Shown here in pieces: positions 36,456 through 48,200 of a stretch of DNA of 64,000 nt. Below the pieces are notes generated by a model that worked only from the letters and a program-made list of their open reading frames with translations, did not search any database and had not been told where the DNA came from. Position 1 is the stretch's first letter, and every line of letters begins with the position of its first letter. A program made the translations under genes and the position numbers. The DNA is from Tamarix chinensis (lineage: Eukaryota > Streptophyta > Magnoliopsida > Caryophyllales > Tamaricaceae), in assembly GCA_030549775.1 (NCBI GenBank), contig CM060176.1, positions 98,633,815 to 98,697,814 of the forward strand, written 5' to 3'.

Positions 36456-38463
36456 ATGGCTGGTAGAGGAGGGAAAGGAAAAGATCTGAGAAATATTACT
36501 CCCGCTACAACTAGAGTGGCCAAGACGACAGTTACCGCCAGTGCTAGAGCACAAGCGGCAATGAAGCGTGGTAAAGCTTAAGGTACTATAGATATAGATC
36601 ATGCTCTTTTTGAGGAAGCGTATGATTATCCCAGCAAGGGAGTTTTGCAGGGAATAGCACAACTGCCCACACAGCTAGTTCTGTTCCATCGTCGTCATCA
36701 AACAACGGTTGAAGATTGACTGAGCCTACTAGTAGGGGTCAACTCATTCCTAATCTTCTGACTAGTTTTAGATCCATGTGGCATACGCCATATGGAATGA
36801 TGCTTAGGTGATTTATATTAGTATACATATTGGTTTATATAATTTTATTGTGTAATTTATTATTTTAATATTAATTTTATTGGAGGAACCCCGTTTTGTG
36901 TTGAGGGTTCAATCTAAGACAAAAAACTTGAAAAGACTACCCAACGATGATGAGGGTATGGTTATTGCATGCGAATATATCGAGACCACATGCCTAAAAC
37001 ATCTATGTTTCACATACTTCCACCATCACAATGCTTCCCTCATCTTCGCTTTTGTTGAAAGGTGGCACCTAGAGACCAACAGCTTCCACCTTTCATTCGG
37101 TGAGATGATGATCACTCTACATGATATTATCTGCATTATGGATCTTAATTATCATAGTTATGAGTGTATTAGTGAGCATTTTCCTCCTAATGGTGATGTG
37201 ATACAACTTCTGGCCGAGATGTGGGGTGAACTTGAGGTGTTGGTTAGGTCTGCTTTGGTGAAGGGAAGCATTGTTGTACTAGATTATATTTTTTATAAGC
37301 TTACGATTGACCGTGTTGAGGATGATGAGTCTTATGCCCAATTTTATATGTGGTACTTACTATCGTGTAAGCTTTTTGTTGAGAAGTCCAGCAACCGCGA
37401 TCCATTATCAATGCTTAGATTAGTAATTGATTTGAGTACATTAGGTGATCGAGCCCTTGGAGCTGGGACTTTAGCCTATTTGTGTATGAAACTTGGGACA
37501 TCATCTAGAACTAGGTGCAAGCAAATTGGTGGCTACATGACACTTTTAGAGGTAATTATTTATTGTGTTTTTGGTTTGACATAAGTTGTTTAATTGTGTT
37601 ATATATATGTTATATTTGTGCACAAGCATGGATTTACGAGTATTTCCCATGCTTTCGACGGAGTTATTCTCGTATGTATAATCCTTCATGTGATGCTACA
37701 TTTATGAGGTGTGACATATCTTGTCATAATATTCCCATTGAGTCCATGGATGATGTAATTCAATACATGAGGCAATTAGATTCTCTGAGGGTATAGTAGG
37801 TTGGTGAAATCCTTTTTTGTAAGTAGTTTTCAATTGTTGAATTCTTGAAATAATTGATATCCCAATTTGTGTTTAACTGTCTTTGTAGGATAACTTCTTA
37901 TAGTTCGATCAAGATTCTGGTATGAAACATCTTGAGTCGAAGTACCAAGGCGGCCTAAATTTTAAGGCTCGGTGCCAGATCGAGTTTTTCAATAGTTTGG
38001 CTACCCTCAACTCATCCCAATTCCTCCTATCGTTCCAGCACATGGATTCTTTTAGAGTGTAAACATTAAAAATTATAAGGCAGATTACTCTAGTTGTGCA
38101 CCATTTTGGAACGTTTGGCCACACCACCGACATTACTTCAACTCCAATTTTCATCACTCAACATATAAGCATGATGCCTAAGTTAAATACCTTTCTTTGT
38201 ATCATCTTCGGACCTATTCAATAGTCCATCCTATACCAATAGATTAAGGGCCAAGTGATGCTCCATGCATTAGGACAAATGTAGAGACAAATAATGAGTT
38301 AATGGGTGGATTATGCTACTGGTTTAAAGAAGAAAATAAGGGTAGAATTGGTAAAGATGAATGTTTTGATAGGCTGAAGGAGGTGTATCTTACCATGGGC
38401 GGGTTGAGATTGTCCTATAGTGAAGAGGAGGAGGACAACCAAAACCCTAATGATGATATGTAG
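36456..38463 (+). pseudogene. Plant mobile domain (PMD) protein, decayed
   Basis: An ATG at 36456 opens a basic N-terminal segment (MAGRGGKGKDLRN) that stops at 36579-36581 but continues in another frame. Near 36757-36812 LLTSFRS and HVAYAIWND lie in different frames, a one-base deletion. From about 36880 to 37551 a long frame gives the core PMD with FVERWHLETNSFHLSFGEMMITLHDI (family form ERWRPETNTFHLPFGEMTITLEDV). The block AWIYEYFPCFRR resumes in phase at 37626, but the bases before it are AA rather than AG. A C-terminal acidic tail (YSEEEEDNQ) ends at 38463. PMD proteins (MAIN/MAIL1 family) act in silencing in plants, and many copies are carried by transposons. This copy is not translatable as it stands. 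Confidence 0.7.
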
Positions 38464-39265
38464 TAGATTTTTTCTTTACACTTTAATTTTATTTGTTAGG
38501 ACTGTGTTATCATAACAATTTTAATTAATATATGCTAATTTTAATTTCATGTTACACCATGACTATCTTTACATTACGTTACATAATACTTAAGATAATG
38601 CAATAAACCAATGTACAATATGTTAAATGCTAAACTTGTTACTTTAAGCACAAATCATCGATCTAAGTCTCCTCATTGGTGGACACCCATACCTATTGAA
38701 TTATGATACAGCTAAATACGATCATGGTATGGCTAGTCCCATCCAGATCAAGTGGCATGTTTATACCATTGATTAGATATAGATGGTAATATTGTATTTT
38801 CCATCAAGGTTAACTACAAGCATATAAAGTATCATAATATGAGTGTTAGACATATATACAATATGCAAAAATTGGAGTGCAATAACTGACATATCGATAT
38901 ATAATGCGACAAATTATTCACAATTAAGATGGTGATGATCTGATTAGGTTGTTCACTATTAGGTGGATCTCTGTATGGTAAACAAGTAATCAACCCATGG
39001 ATATTCAAACAAACAAATATGACATTGTACGTTGTCGCAAAAAGGAAGCCAAAGTTAGGTTTACGCCACCATTTCTTCATTAGAGCCGATCCCTTCCAAT
39101 GTACCAAGCATTGTATATTTTTAGCAATATGATCTATAAAGGTAATATCATATAACTGTTGATGAATCACCAATTCCCTATACATTGCAACTCTAACATT
39201 TTACCATTATGATTCTCTACTAAAGAGTTGTAGTGCAACCGTTCTAAACCTACAGTTTCCATTGC

Positions 39266-41460
39266 CTAAAATATCATACCAAGATTCCACCCATGGAAGC
39301 ATATCTGGCTTAATATCATAAGACCATGGGAAATCATGAATGAGTCTACGAGTCCTCCTAGTATTATGCCTCTCAATAATACTTCTTCCTCGATCCGATC
39401 AACTAGGGGAGGAACGACCTCTACCACGAGATGCACGTTCTGATCGACTAGGGGATGAGCGACCTTTGTCACGTCCTCAACCCGATTGACCTTGCCTTGC
39501 AGGTGATTTTCAAATAAGTACACTCAGTGTGCTCCCACTCTGATAGTTCCCTCTGTGTTCTATTACTAGGGCATCCTTTTCTTTGTTAAACATTCGGTTC
39601 TACTATACTTGTCTGGGCGAGATTGAAAATCTCATCAATAAGATTAGAATAATAGCGTAGATGTGATGATAATTGGTCAAACATTATTTACACCTTAGAC
39701 ATAATTTTAGAAGCAAATGGATGTACAGTTTAATCAACAATTGAATCATCAAATACAAACCTTTATTCTTGTGGTCTGACAAAAGTGAAAGTTTTCCAGA
39801 ATTTATGCACTACTGATGCGGGAATAGGTTGATGATCTTGTTTGTAATGAAATATCTCATGTGCAAACGGTATGTCATGTGTCAATCTCAAGTAATATCC
39901 ACATCCTAAAGATTTGGGACCAACCATATTGGACTTGTTACTCTCCTCTTCAATCAAGTCCAATGCTCTAGGACACACAACAAACGTGAGCTCCTTGAAC
40001 AATATTTCATTTGTAGAGCAATGTGGAATAATTACCCATGATTGCTCTAGATCTTTTTTCACCTCATTAATTTGGAGTCTTATCAATGTGTTGATTTTCA
40101 GGCATAATGTGTCAAAACTCATCTGTGATGATGCTATATATTTCTTTAACTTGCCATGTTCACTTTCTACCCTATAATATTAATTTCAAAAAATAAGTAA
40201 TGGTTAATTGTTATACACCTAATAAGTTAATATACATTGAATATTTACAACAAATATGCTAAACCTGTTGGTCATATGAATGCTAAAGTGAATGATTTTG
40301 TCAACCCACACTGAAACAAACTTCTCCTTATATGGATTCAATTAGGTCTCGTACACATATTGTAAAAGATGTGGAAATCTACCCCATTTGTTACCCATTA
40401 GTAGAAGCTCATTCTCATATGTCTCAATTATAGCGGCTTGTACAATCCTCCTCTAACATCCTAGAAAACTTTATCCCGCTATTATACTTTCCTACTTTTT
40501 TATAGCATGTGAAAGAACATTATTACTAATGTGCCATCTACACAAGAAGGGTGCTGCATAGGAAAGACTTTTGGCATAGTTTGTGTCAGTTCTAGCTCCT
40601 TATCACTGATCACCACATCTGGTTTATGGGACTCCATCAATCTCTTTACCTTATCAAGTACCCATTCATAGTTATCTTCATTTTCTTTCTTCATAAATGC
40701 CAAGGCAATGGTAAAATTCTTATCGCTAGACATATGACCAACAACCTCCAAGAAATGAAGGCAGTACTTATTATTTTTGTACGTGTAATCCAAACAAATG
40801 ACATATGAAAATGCATGCAACAAAATAATAGAATCTAGGTGCACAAATATAATATCACTAAGCACATCAAAGTCGGAAAATCAACAATGCCATGAACTAT
40901 ATTCATTTGTTTCTATGAAGTGCAATAACTGTTGCATGACTGTATGTCCCATCAAGCTCTGTACTTTGAACTTATATCTAGCATTGTAGATTATTCTAAG
41001 TGTTATGGTATTATCACCATCATTCTGTTTCAACTTGTCAATAATCTTCCATGGTTTGATATTTATTTGTGTTAGTTCAGCCACCAACCTACGTTTTTTT
41101 GAAGATAATTGACAAGCAAACGAATGTCCCTACAAATACTTATCCAATCTATGATTATGCATTATGCATTCTACCACTAGTCTCCAACCATTGCAAGCAT
41201 ATTTCCTTCCACAAATCTTGAATTCACAACCACACTTTTTGGTCCCGGTAGATCGAACACTTTTCGGATTCAGTAAATGTTGTTTTCTATAAGTACTTTC
41301 TTTTTCACAATGAATCTATACCCTACCTGTTTTTGGCCTCTCGATACTGAAAACTATATTATGTGGCCTTTCAATTTCTTTAACCCAACCAATTAATGAC
41401 TCTCGATCATTAAAAATCTCATTCGTTGTAAATAATCCGCTTCAATCAGTATTAATTGAA
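39266..41460 (-). pseudogene. FAR1/MULE-type transposase, decayed
   Basis: On the minus strand the order is: a FAR1-like DNA-binding part with TKKCGCEFKICGRKY and HNH (41260-41150), an in-frame TAG after LDKYL (near 41132), KKRRLVAELTQINIKPWKI, then LRIIYNARYKF (41010-40970). The catalytic region follows with CLDYTYKNNKY...EVVGHMSSDKNFTIALAFMKKENEDNYEWVL and DVVISDKELELT (40865-40600), which shows the first two acidic residues of the MULE DDE domain. A SWIM-type zinc finger remnant CGYYLRLTHDIPFAHEI lies at 39900-39850, with Phe where the family has Cys. Several frame changes and stops make it inactive. The tail continues to about 39266. Confidence 0.75.
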
Positions 41461-42117
41461 TCTGAATTTTGTAAATAATATTCAAAATATGACATTATTA
41501 GATGAAATACATAAATACAAAAATGAATAATAAAACTTTACGAAAAATTATAAGTTGTCGAGTGAGTTGTTCATTAGATAGGACCTTAGACGGATGAGTT
41601 TTCCGTTACTGGCTGTTTCTGACAGGTGAAATGCCTATTTAAGCTAATTTGTGACGGGTGATTTGTCCGTCATAGAATTTTTTTGACAAGTGTTTTACTT
41701 ATAATGTGTGAAACCTGAACAGTAATTTACCGGTTAGAAGCAAAAATTTTGAAAAAAAAATTCGACTTACTATTATTTTATTTAGTTCATATTCACAAAA
41801 AAATTCATTGGAATCATAATCTTCGTCTACATTTATTGTAATCAATGATGTCAAAATTAAATTTTATGTAATTATTTGACGAGAAGATAAAAAGAAGAAG
41901 AAGAATAAGAAAGAATTAGTTTTAGTAAAGTACATTAAAAAGGAATATAAAAACAAAAAAAAAATTAATCTCTTTTGAAGGACAAAATTAAAACGTGTAT
42001 GTAACATCATCCAAAAGATAAAATATATCCTTCCTTTCTTGCCTTTCGTTTTGCTTGAAAGTGCCCATTCAAATCATGAAGTGACTTCGGTCGCTCCACA
42101 CGCCACGCTCCCTTGAC

Positions 42118-42125
42118 TATAAATA
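42118..42125 (+). promoter_or_regulatory. TATA box of the protease gene
   Basis: TATAAATA lies 147 bases before the start codon at 42265, in otherwise GC-richer sequence. With normal plant spacing, transcription would begin near 42145-42160. Confidence 0.65.
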
Positions 42126-42153
42126 GTGATTACCGAAAAAGAACAAAAAGCTA

Positions 42154-42261
42154 ATGGTAATAATAGCAGAAGACTTGGGTTACTTGACTACTGCTTGCCT
42201 TCTGAGTTTCTGGAGCTCAGTTTCTCTTCTCCTCCTAGTCTCCGTCGTCGGTAAACGATAG
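42154..42261 (+). CDS. Upstream ORF, 35 codons, before the protease start
   Basis: An ATG at 42154 opens 35 codons ending TAG at 42259-42261, three bases before the main start codon. The peptide starts MVIIAEDLGY and its second half is hydrophobic (SVSLLLLVSVV). Whether it is in the mRNA depends on the start site, because the TATA box predicts initiation right around its ATG. If transcribed, translation of the main frame would need leaky scanning or reinitiation. It could also be chance. Confidence 0.4.
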   Translation: MVIIAEDLGYLTTACLLSFWSSVSLLLLVSVVGKR

Positions 42262-42264
42262 AAA

Positions 42265-45200
42265 ATGGCGGTGGGGATGGAAGTGGCGTCGGAGATTTTG
42301 AAGCCACGGACCGATAAGAGAGAATACAAGAGAATAGTGCTTCCCAACTATCTCGAAGTCCTCCTAATTAGCGATCCTGACACTGACAAGGTTGGTGAAG
42401 CCAATTGGCAAGGCATTTAACTTTTATGAATTGTTCATTTCTCTGGTTCTCGTTCTTAAATTTGATTTGTTTGCTCAACATCTTGATTTGCACAGTGTGC
42501 TGCGTCGATGAATGTTGATGTGGGTTCTTTCAGTGATCCTGAGGGTCTCGAAGGCATCGCCCATTTCCTCGGTGATGACCATAACTTTTCAACGCCTCTT
42601 CTTACTTTGCTCCACGACAGACTATTAGTTCTGTACATCCATTTTTTATCTTACTGGAAAAGTTTCGGAAACCGACTTTAGTTAGGACTATATAAGTTGT
42701 TGGATTACTGGCAATAGTCGATAATTCGAATGCTTCCCCAGCCCCCCCCCTTTTTTTTTTCAATTTGCTCGGAATTATATATTGGCGATATCCAATTTTA
42801 CATTATAAATTTCAGTGACCTCCAAGATATCAAATTTTACTTTTTAATTGACCACTTATTACACAATCATGTATTCACTCATTGTTAGTTCGATCCTGTA
42901 GCTTGATAGTTGATAAAATTTGTTGCTGAAATGGCTTGTCCATGTATACGGGACACACACAAGTAGGGATGGCAATGGGTCGGGTCTGGGTCAGGTCCGA
43001 CCATACTCAGACCCGGACCCATTTATATTACCTAGACCCAAACCCATTTATATTACCTAGACCCAAACCCGACCCAAACCTGTCGGGTTTCAAAAGTTCA
43101 GACCCAGACCCAGATCCACCGGGTCTAGCAGGTAAACGGGTCCTAAATGGGTCCGGTTACTTTTGAAAAAAATAAGTAATAATCTATGCTAATACAAATA
43201 CATTTATGTTTTATATAACTTAATATGTATTTTTTGTTAAAAAAATCATCTAAGTGAAAAAATAAATATTTTAAAATAGTTATGTTAACTTTTCAAATGG
43301 TGTTTTAATGCTTTTAGAATATAATGTTGCATATATTGTTTAAAAAGTAAATATACAAAAATAAAATTTTAAAAAATGAATAAGGAGTTCAAATAAGATT
43401 AAGACAACAATGACAAACCTAATATTAGTATGTATTTATATATGTATATATATATAAACACACACATATATGTATATTAAACGGGTCTGGATCTAGAACT
43501 GGACCCAGACCCAGATCCTTTAAGGTATATATGGACCCAGACCCGACCCAGACCCGTTGGGTCCAAAAATCATGGACCTAGACCCGCTAAAAATGAGGCG
43601 GGTCTAGCGGGTCTGGGTCGGGTCGGAGACCCATTGCCATCCCTACACACAAGCTCTGCTCACGTTATTAGCTGAATGAGTCATTTGAGACGAAATGATT
43701 CGTATAGCCAGCACTCAGATATTCTCCACTCACTTAAGCTTAGCAAAATTGTTTAATACTCTGGTCAAATGATGATTAATATCATCAAGTGCTAAACTAT
43801 AGAATTTATAGTTCAATGAAAATGTTTCTAAGAAGTACAGCTTGTTTCACAACATTTATGACTTGATCAATTGTATATATTACCAATTTAAATAATGGTT
43901 ATAGTTAGTTTTATTTTCTAGGAATATCAAAGTATACTGCTTAATTAAGGTTAGGTTTGGTTCTCATTCTTGTCACTGCTGTATGCCTTCTGATATGCTG
44001 TTGATCATCTCTTCTATCTATGACTATAATCTTGACCCTAAACCTCTTTTTCGCACCCCCTCTTATTAAATATTCAAGACTTAGGTGATCTAATGCATTA
44101 CCAATATATTGTCTTCAATTGAATCATTATTCACTTGGAAGTGGAGATTTTTTCACTATGATTCTTGTGTAGGTTAGATGTAAATTCTCTGTCATTCTTC
44201 CCTTTTTATGTCTGCTAGAATAGTTGCTGTTCCTTCCCCCTTTTGTTATAACCTTGTCTTGTTTCCTATATCTATTTGCAAACTTTCAAGAGCTACATTT
44301 TTTTTGGTTCATGTCCCCTTCTTTTGCTTCTAATTTTGATATGGATTTATGTCCTTGGCAATTTTCTATTTGCAGAGCATATGTTGTTCTATGCCAGTGA
44401 AAAGTATCCTGTTGAAGATAGTTACATGAAGTACATTAGTGAGGTACAAATAGTTGGGCCTTTTGTTTTTTCCTGATATTCACATTATTTTGAAAGTAAT
44501 CTTGAAGTATAAAACCATGTACTCCTTCGTTGTGTGAAGTAAAATCATGACACTTCCCAATTTGGTGCGTTCGTCTGTCAGATGGTCATCTTTCCTGCTC
44601 TGTACTGGACCCTGGGTGGTTTATTGATCAAGAGGATCATTTTGCTTTCTTTGCATGGAATTCCTTGTTTGGTTCTCAATGTGCCTAAAATATATTTAAT
44701 TAATATTTGAATTGGAATATTTCCACTTTGCAAATTCAAAGTTCTAAATGGTTGGCAAGAGACAATTGATTATGGTAAAAAAATTGTGATGTCATAGCTT
44801 AATGATGATGTGACCAAGTAATTTTTTGCTTATTTGGATATACTCCTGTGCTCTTCCTTTTTCCAGTATCTAAGCTATAAAAGAGACAGAGGTATGAATA
44901 TCCAAAAAAAAAGTACATATCATGACACCAACTTGCTTCTCTGTCCCATCTTATACACTCATTTTGTAGCCTCTAGACATCATTTGCTCCTAGCATGATG
45001 TAAATCTTTCATTGGTTCTTGTTACCGTCATTGTCTCTATGACTTAGTCCTATCCTATACTCACATTTTAAAACCTGTAGACATCATTTGCTCCTACTAG
45101 CATGATGTAAATCTTTCATTGGTTCTTATTACTGTTGTTGGTGAGAGAGAAGGGGTTGGATTTTTGTATATGAGTTAATGCTACTACTTTTATTAGAGAT

Positions 45201-48200
45201 TGTTACTATTTCCAATAGCAGCCTTATATTTTTGACACATTTAATTGTACCTTTTTTCCCTCTTCTTCCCGATGCACAGCATGGTGGTAGTACCAATGCT
45301 TTCACATCGTCAGAGCACACTAATTATCATTTTGAAGTTAATGCTGATGCTTTTGAGGAGGCACTTGATAGGTAATCCCTTGTTTTTATTTCACTATTTT
45401 CCATCATGATTTTGTGGAGCTTTCCTCAATGCAGTATAAGCTTGAATTCTTTTGCATTCTTTCAGATTTGCACAGTTCTTTCTGAAACCTCTAATGTCAG
45501 CTGATGCTACTATGAGGGAGATCAAAGCTGTTGATTCTGGTAACTTTTTGCGTGTCTTGATTGCGTGACTGTTTTAAGGGGGACTTTCCATCGGCAAATT
45601 GTCTAAATGTTTTCTGATTGGCCTTTTATGCTGTTGCAGAGCACCAAAAGAATTTATTGACCGATGTGTGGCGCATGAACCAGGTATGTATTTCATTACA
45701 GTCACACATTTCCCCATTCTTGTCTTTTCTGTGCCACATTCGTGCATGTTTCATTCTGAGATATTTCTCTTGAGTCCCATCTTTTTGGTTTTGTTGATTT
45801 ATGCCTACGGACGAGGGGTATGAAAATACCAAAGAAATTCCTAGGGAAATGATCTTCTACAATGTACCTATCTTCAACTCATGAATGTTACCATGCATAT
45901 GATTTAGAAAACTCTCTTACTCCACTTTGTAGTGTTGGAAATGTCCCTCTTTGTTCCTTCTTCCCCTTATTTTCTGATGGATCGCTGAAATTGAAATCTT
46001 GCTCTTTCTCACTGTGTCTAAGTTCCAGTTTTTGAATTGGTGTATGTGAAGCTCAGGTATCTATGTTATAAGCAGTTATTGTCCCATGTGATCTTTCATA
46101 CTCTATATGGAGACATTTGTCGTTGGAGAATGTCGGGCATGAAGTGAACTAACATATTCTCACTGTGCAGCTACAAAAACATCTAAGTTCATTGAAGCAT
46201 CCATATCATAAATTTTCTACAGGTAAATTATATAGATATAATGTTTTAAATAATTTTGACAGAAGTCCAAGTCTCATGGGACCACAAATTTGACAAGACT
46301 TTACCATGAATGAGTTTTTGCAACAGGGCATATAACCCTTTAGATTGAGCTAAGTATTGGTTGTCACCAGCTTCGTGAGTGCATAGGTAGATTGATGTAT
46401 TTTTGACCAGAAAAAATAAGTTGTTACCAGTGACTTTTATGAGTAACCTTAATGAGCACTCCTGTCTTACGGATAACTAAAACTTCCTCTATCCCTCTTT
46501 ATTTGCATGATATTCCTTTTTGAGCTGTCTCATAATATTTGCAAGATTTCTATTTGTAAGACATTAATTCCCCCCTTTCTTTGTATATCGTTATAAATTT
46601 AGGATTTTTATGCATTTCCAATGAAGAAATCAATTAGTAATAAGGGTTTATAAGGAATACCAATTTAGTGTGTTGTTGCAGTTTATCCTACTTTGACTAT
46701 TACCTTAATGTTTATGAAATTCAAAATGCTTGCAAATACCATGGGACGGAGGGAGTGTAAAACTTTGAAGATTCATCTTTCATGTATTTATTTCATCAAC
46801 TAATAATGAATGTGGTTTCTGTGGATAATGTTATCTCACCCCTGTTTCTACATGTGTGGCGTGTTCCTGAGTGCAGGAAGCTGGGACACTTTGGAGGTTA
46901 AACCAAAAGCAAAGGGCATAGATACCAGGGATGAATTAATAAAATTTTATGGGGACAACTATTCAGCCAATCTCATGCATCTTGTTGTGTATTCTAAAGG
47001 TCTAATTCTGTTGACATTGCATCATATGATTTTTGACGAAACTCATAGCTCTGTCAATCTATTTATTTTTTCTTATTTTCTTATGCATGAATTGCAGAGA
47101 GCCTTGAAAAAATTCAAAGCTTGGTCGAGTCAAAATTCCAAGATATAAGGAATATAAATTGTAATCCTCTCTGCTTCCCTGGCGAGCCTTGCACATCAGA
47201 ACATGTACAGGTAGTGGTAGTTGATATGAATTTTTCATCTGATTTTTATATTATCTTACTTTGGTACTGTTTTTCTGCACCAGATTCTTGTCAAAACTGT
47301 CCCTATTAAAGAAGGTCATAAACTGAGAATTGCATGGCCGATTACTCCGGGCATACGTTACTACAAGGAGGGACCATGCAAGTATCTTGGTCATCTCATT
47401 GGCCATGAAGGGGAAGGCTCATTGTTTTACGTATTGAAATCATTTGGTAGGTTAATGCCTTTGTAATCCACTGTATGTTATGAACTTTTGACTGGTTTAT
47501 TAACAATATTGAATGTTTTTTGGTTGAGGATTTTGAAGTCTTGTTACCATTCATTATACACTGTATTTTGGAATATCTACTTAGGGGAAGGATCTTTGTT
47601 TTACGTATTGAAATATTTGGTAGGTTCAATAATGCCCTTGTATTCTGCAGCATGTAATAAACTATTGACTGGTTTATTAAAAATACTGAATGTTTTTGAG
47701 TTCAGGATGTAAAATTCTTGTTACCATGCATTCTACCACTGTATTTTGGAATGTCTAGTATTTGATCTGCACACGATCTCCACAAAAAGAAATTTCATCC
47801 ATCTTCTATATTTTTCTTCCTTGATTCAATGGATTATGGCTGCTGAATTGATTTAATGATTGGCAGGATGGGCAACAAGTTTGTCTGCAGGTGAAACAGA
47901 TTGGAGCACTGAATATTCCTTTTTTAAAGTGGTCATTGAGCTTACAGATTCAGGGCATGGTAAGTGAGAACATGGTGTTCCTGCATACCGCAGGCACTTT
48001 GCATTATTAAGTTCCATCTGCAGGAAGATAAGATCTCCAATGTGCTTGTTTGATAAGTAGTAAAAGGAACTAATTTGGGAAGGAGCTAATCATTATATTG
48101 CAAGCATTTTTAATTTTTAGGTTCCTTCTGCAGGCAATAATGTCTCCTATGTGCTTATTTGATAGTTAGTAAAAGGAACTAGTATGAAAAGGAACTACTG

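Larger units (their letters stand above)
35522..42030. mobile_element. Decayed Mutator-like element with PMD gene and MULE transposase
   Basis: The outer ends resemble each other as inverted repeats: the left begins GGGTAAATACCAT and the reverse complement of the right begins GGATATATTTTAT. Further in, both sides carry short inverted subterminal motifs of the form TCACCCGTC with spacing of roughly 30-40 bases (left about 36010-36225, right about 41560-41735). Between them lie a plant-mobile-domain gene on + and a FAR1/MULE-type transposase on -, a combination known from plant MULE-type transposons. The exact ends are uncertain and no target duplication was found. The right end is only about 90 bases from the TATA box of the protease gene. 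Confidence 0.55.

Noticed and set aside
37909..38157. Minus-strand frame of 82 codons in the Mutator-like element
   Set aside because: It is antisense to the C-terminal part of the PMD gene and has no recognisable motif.
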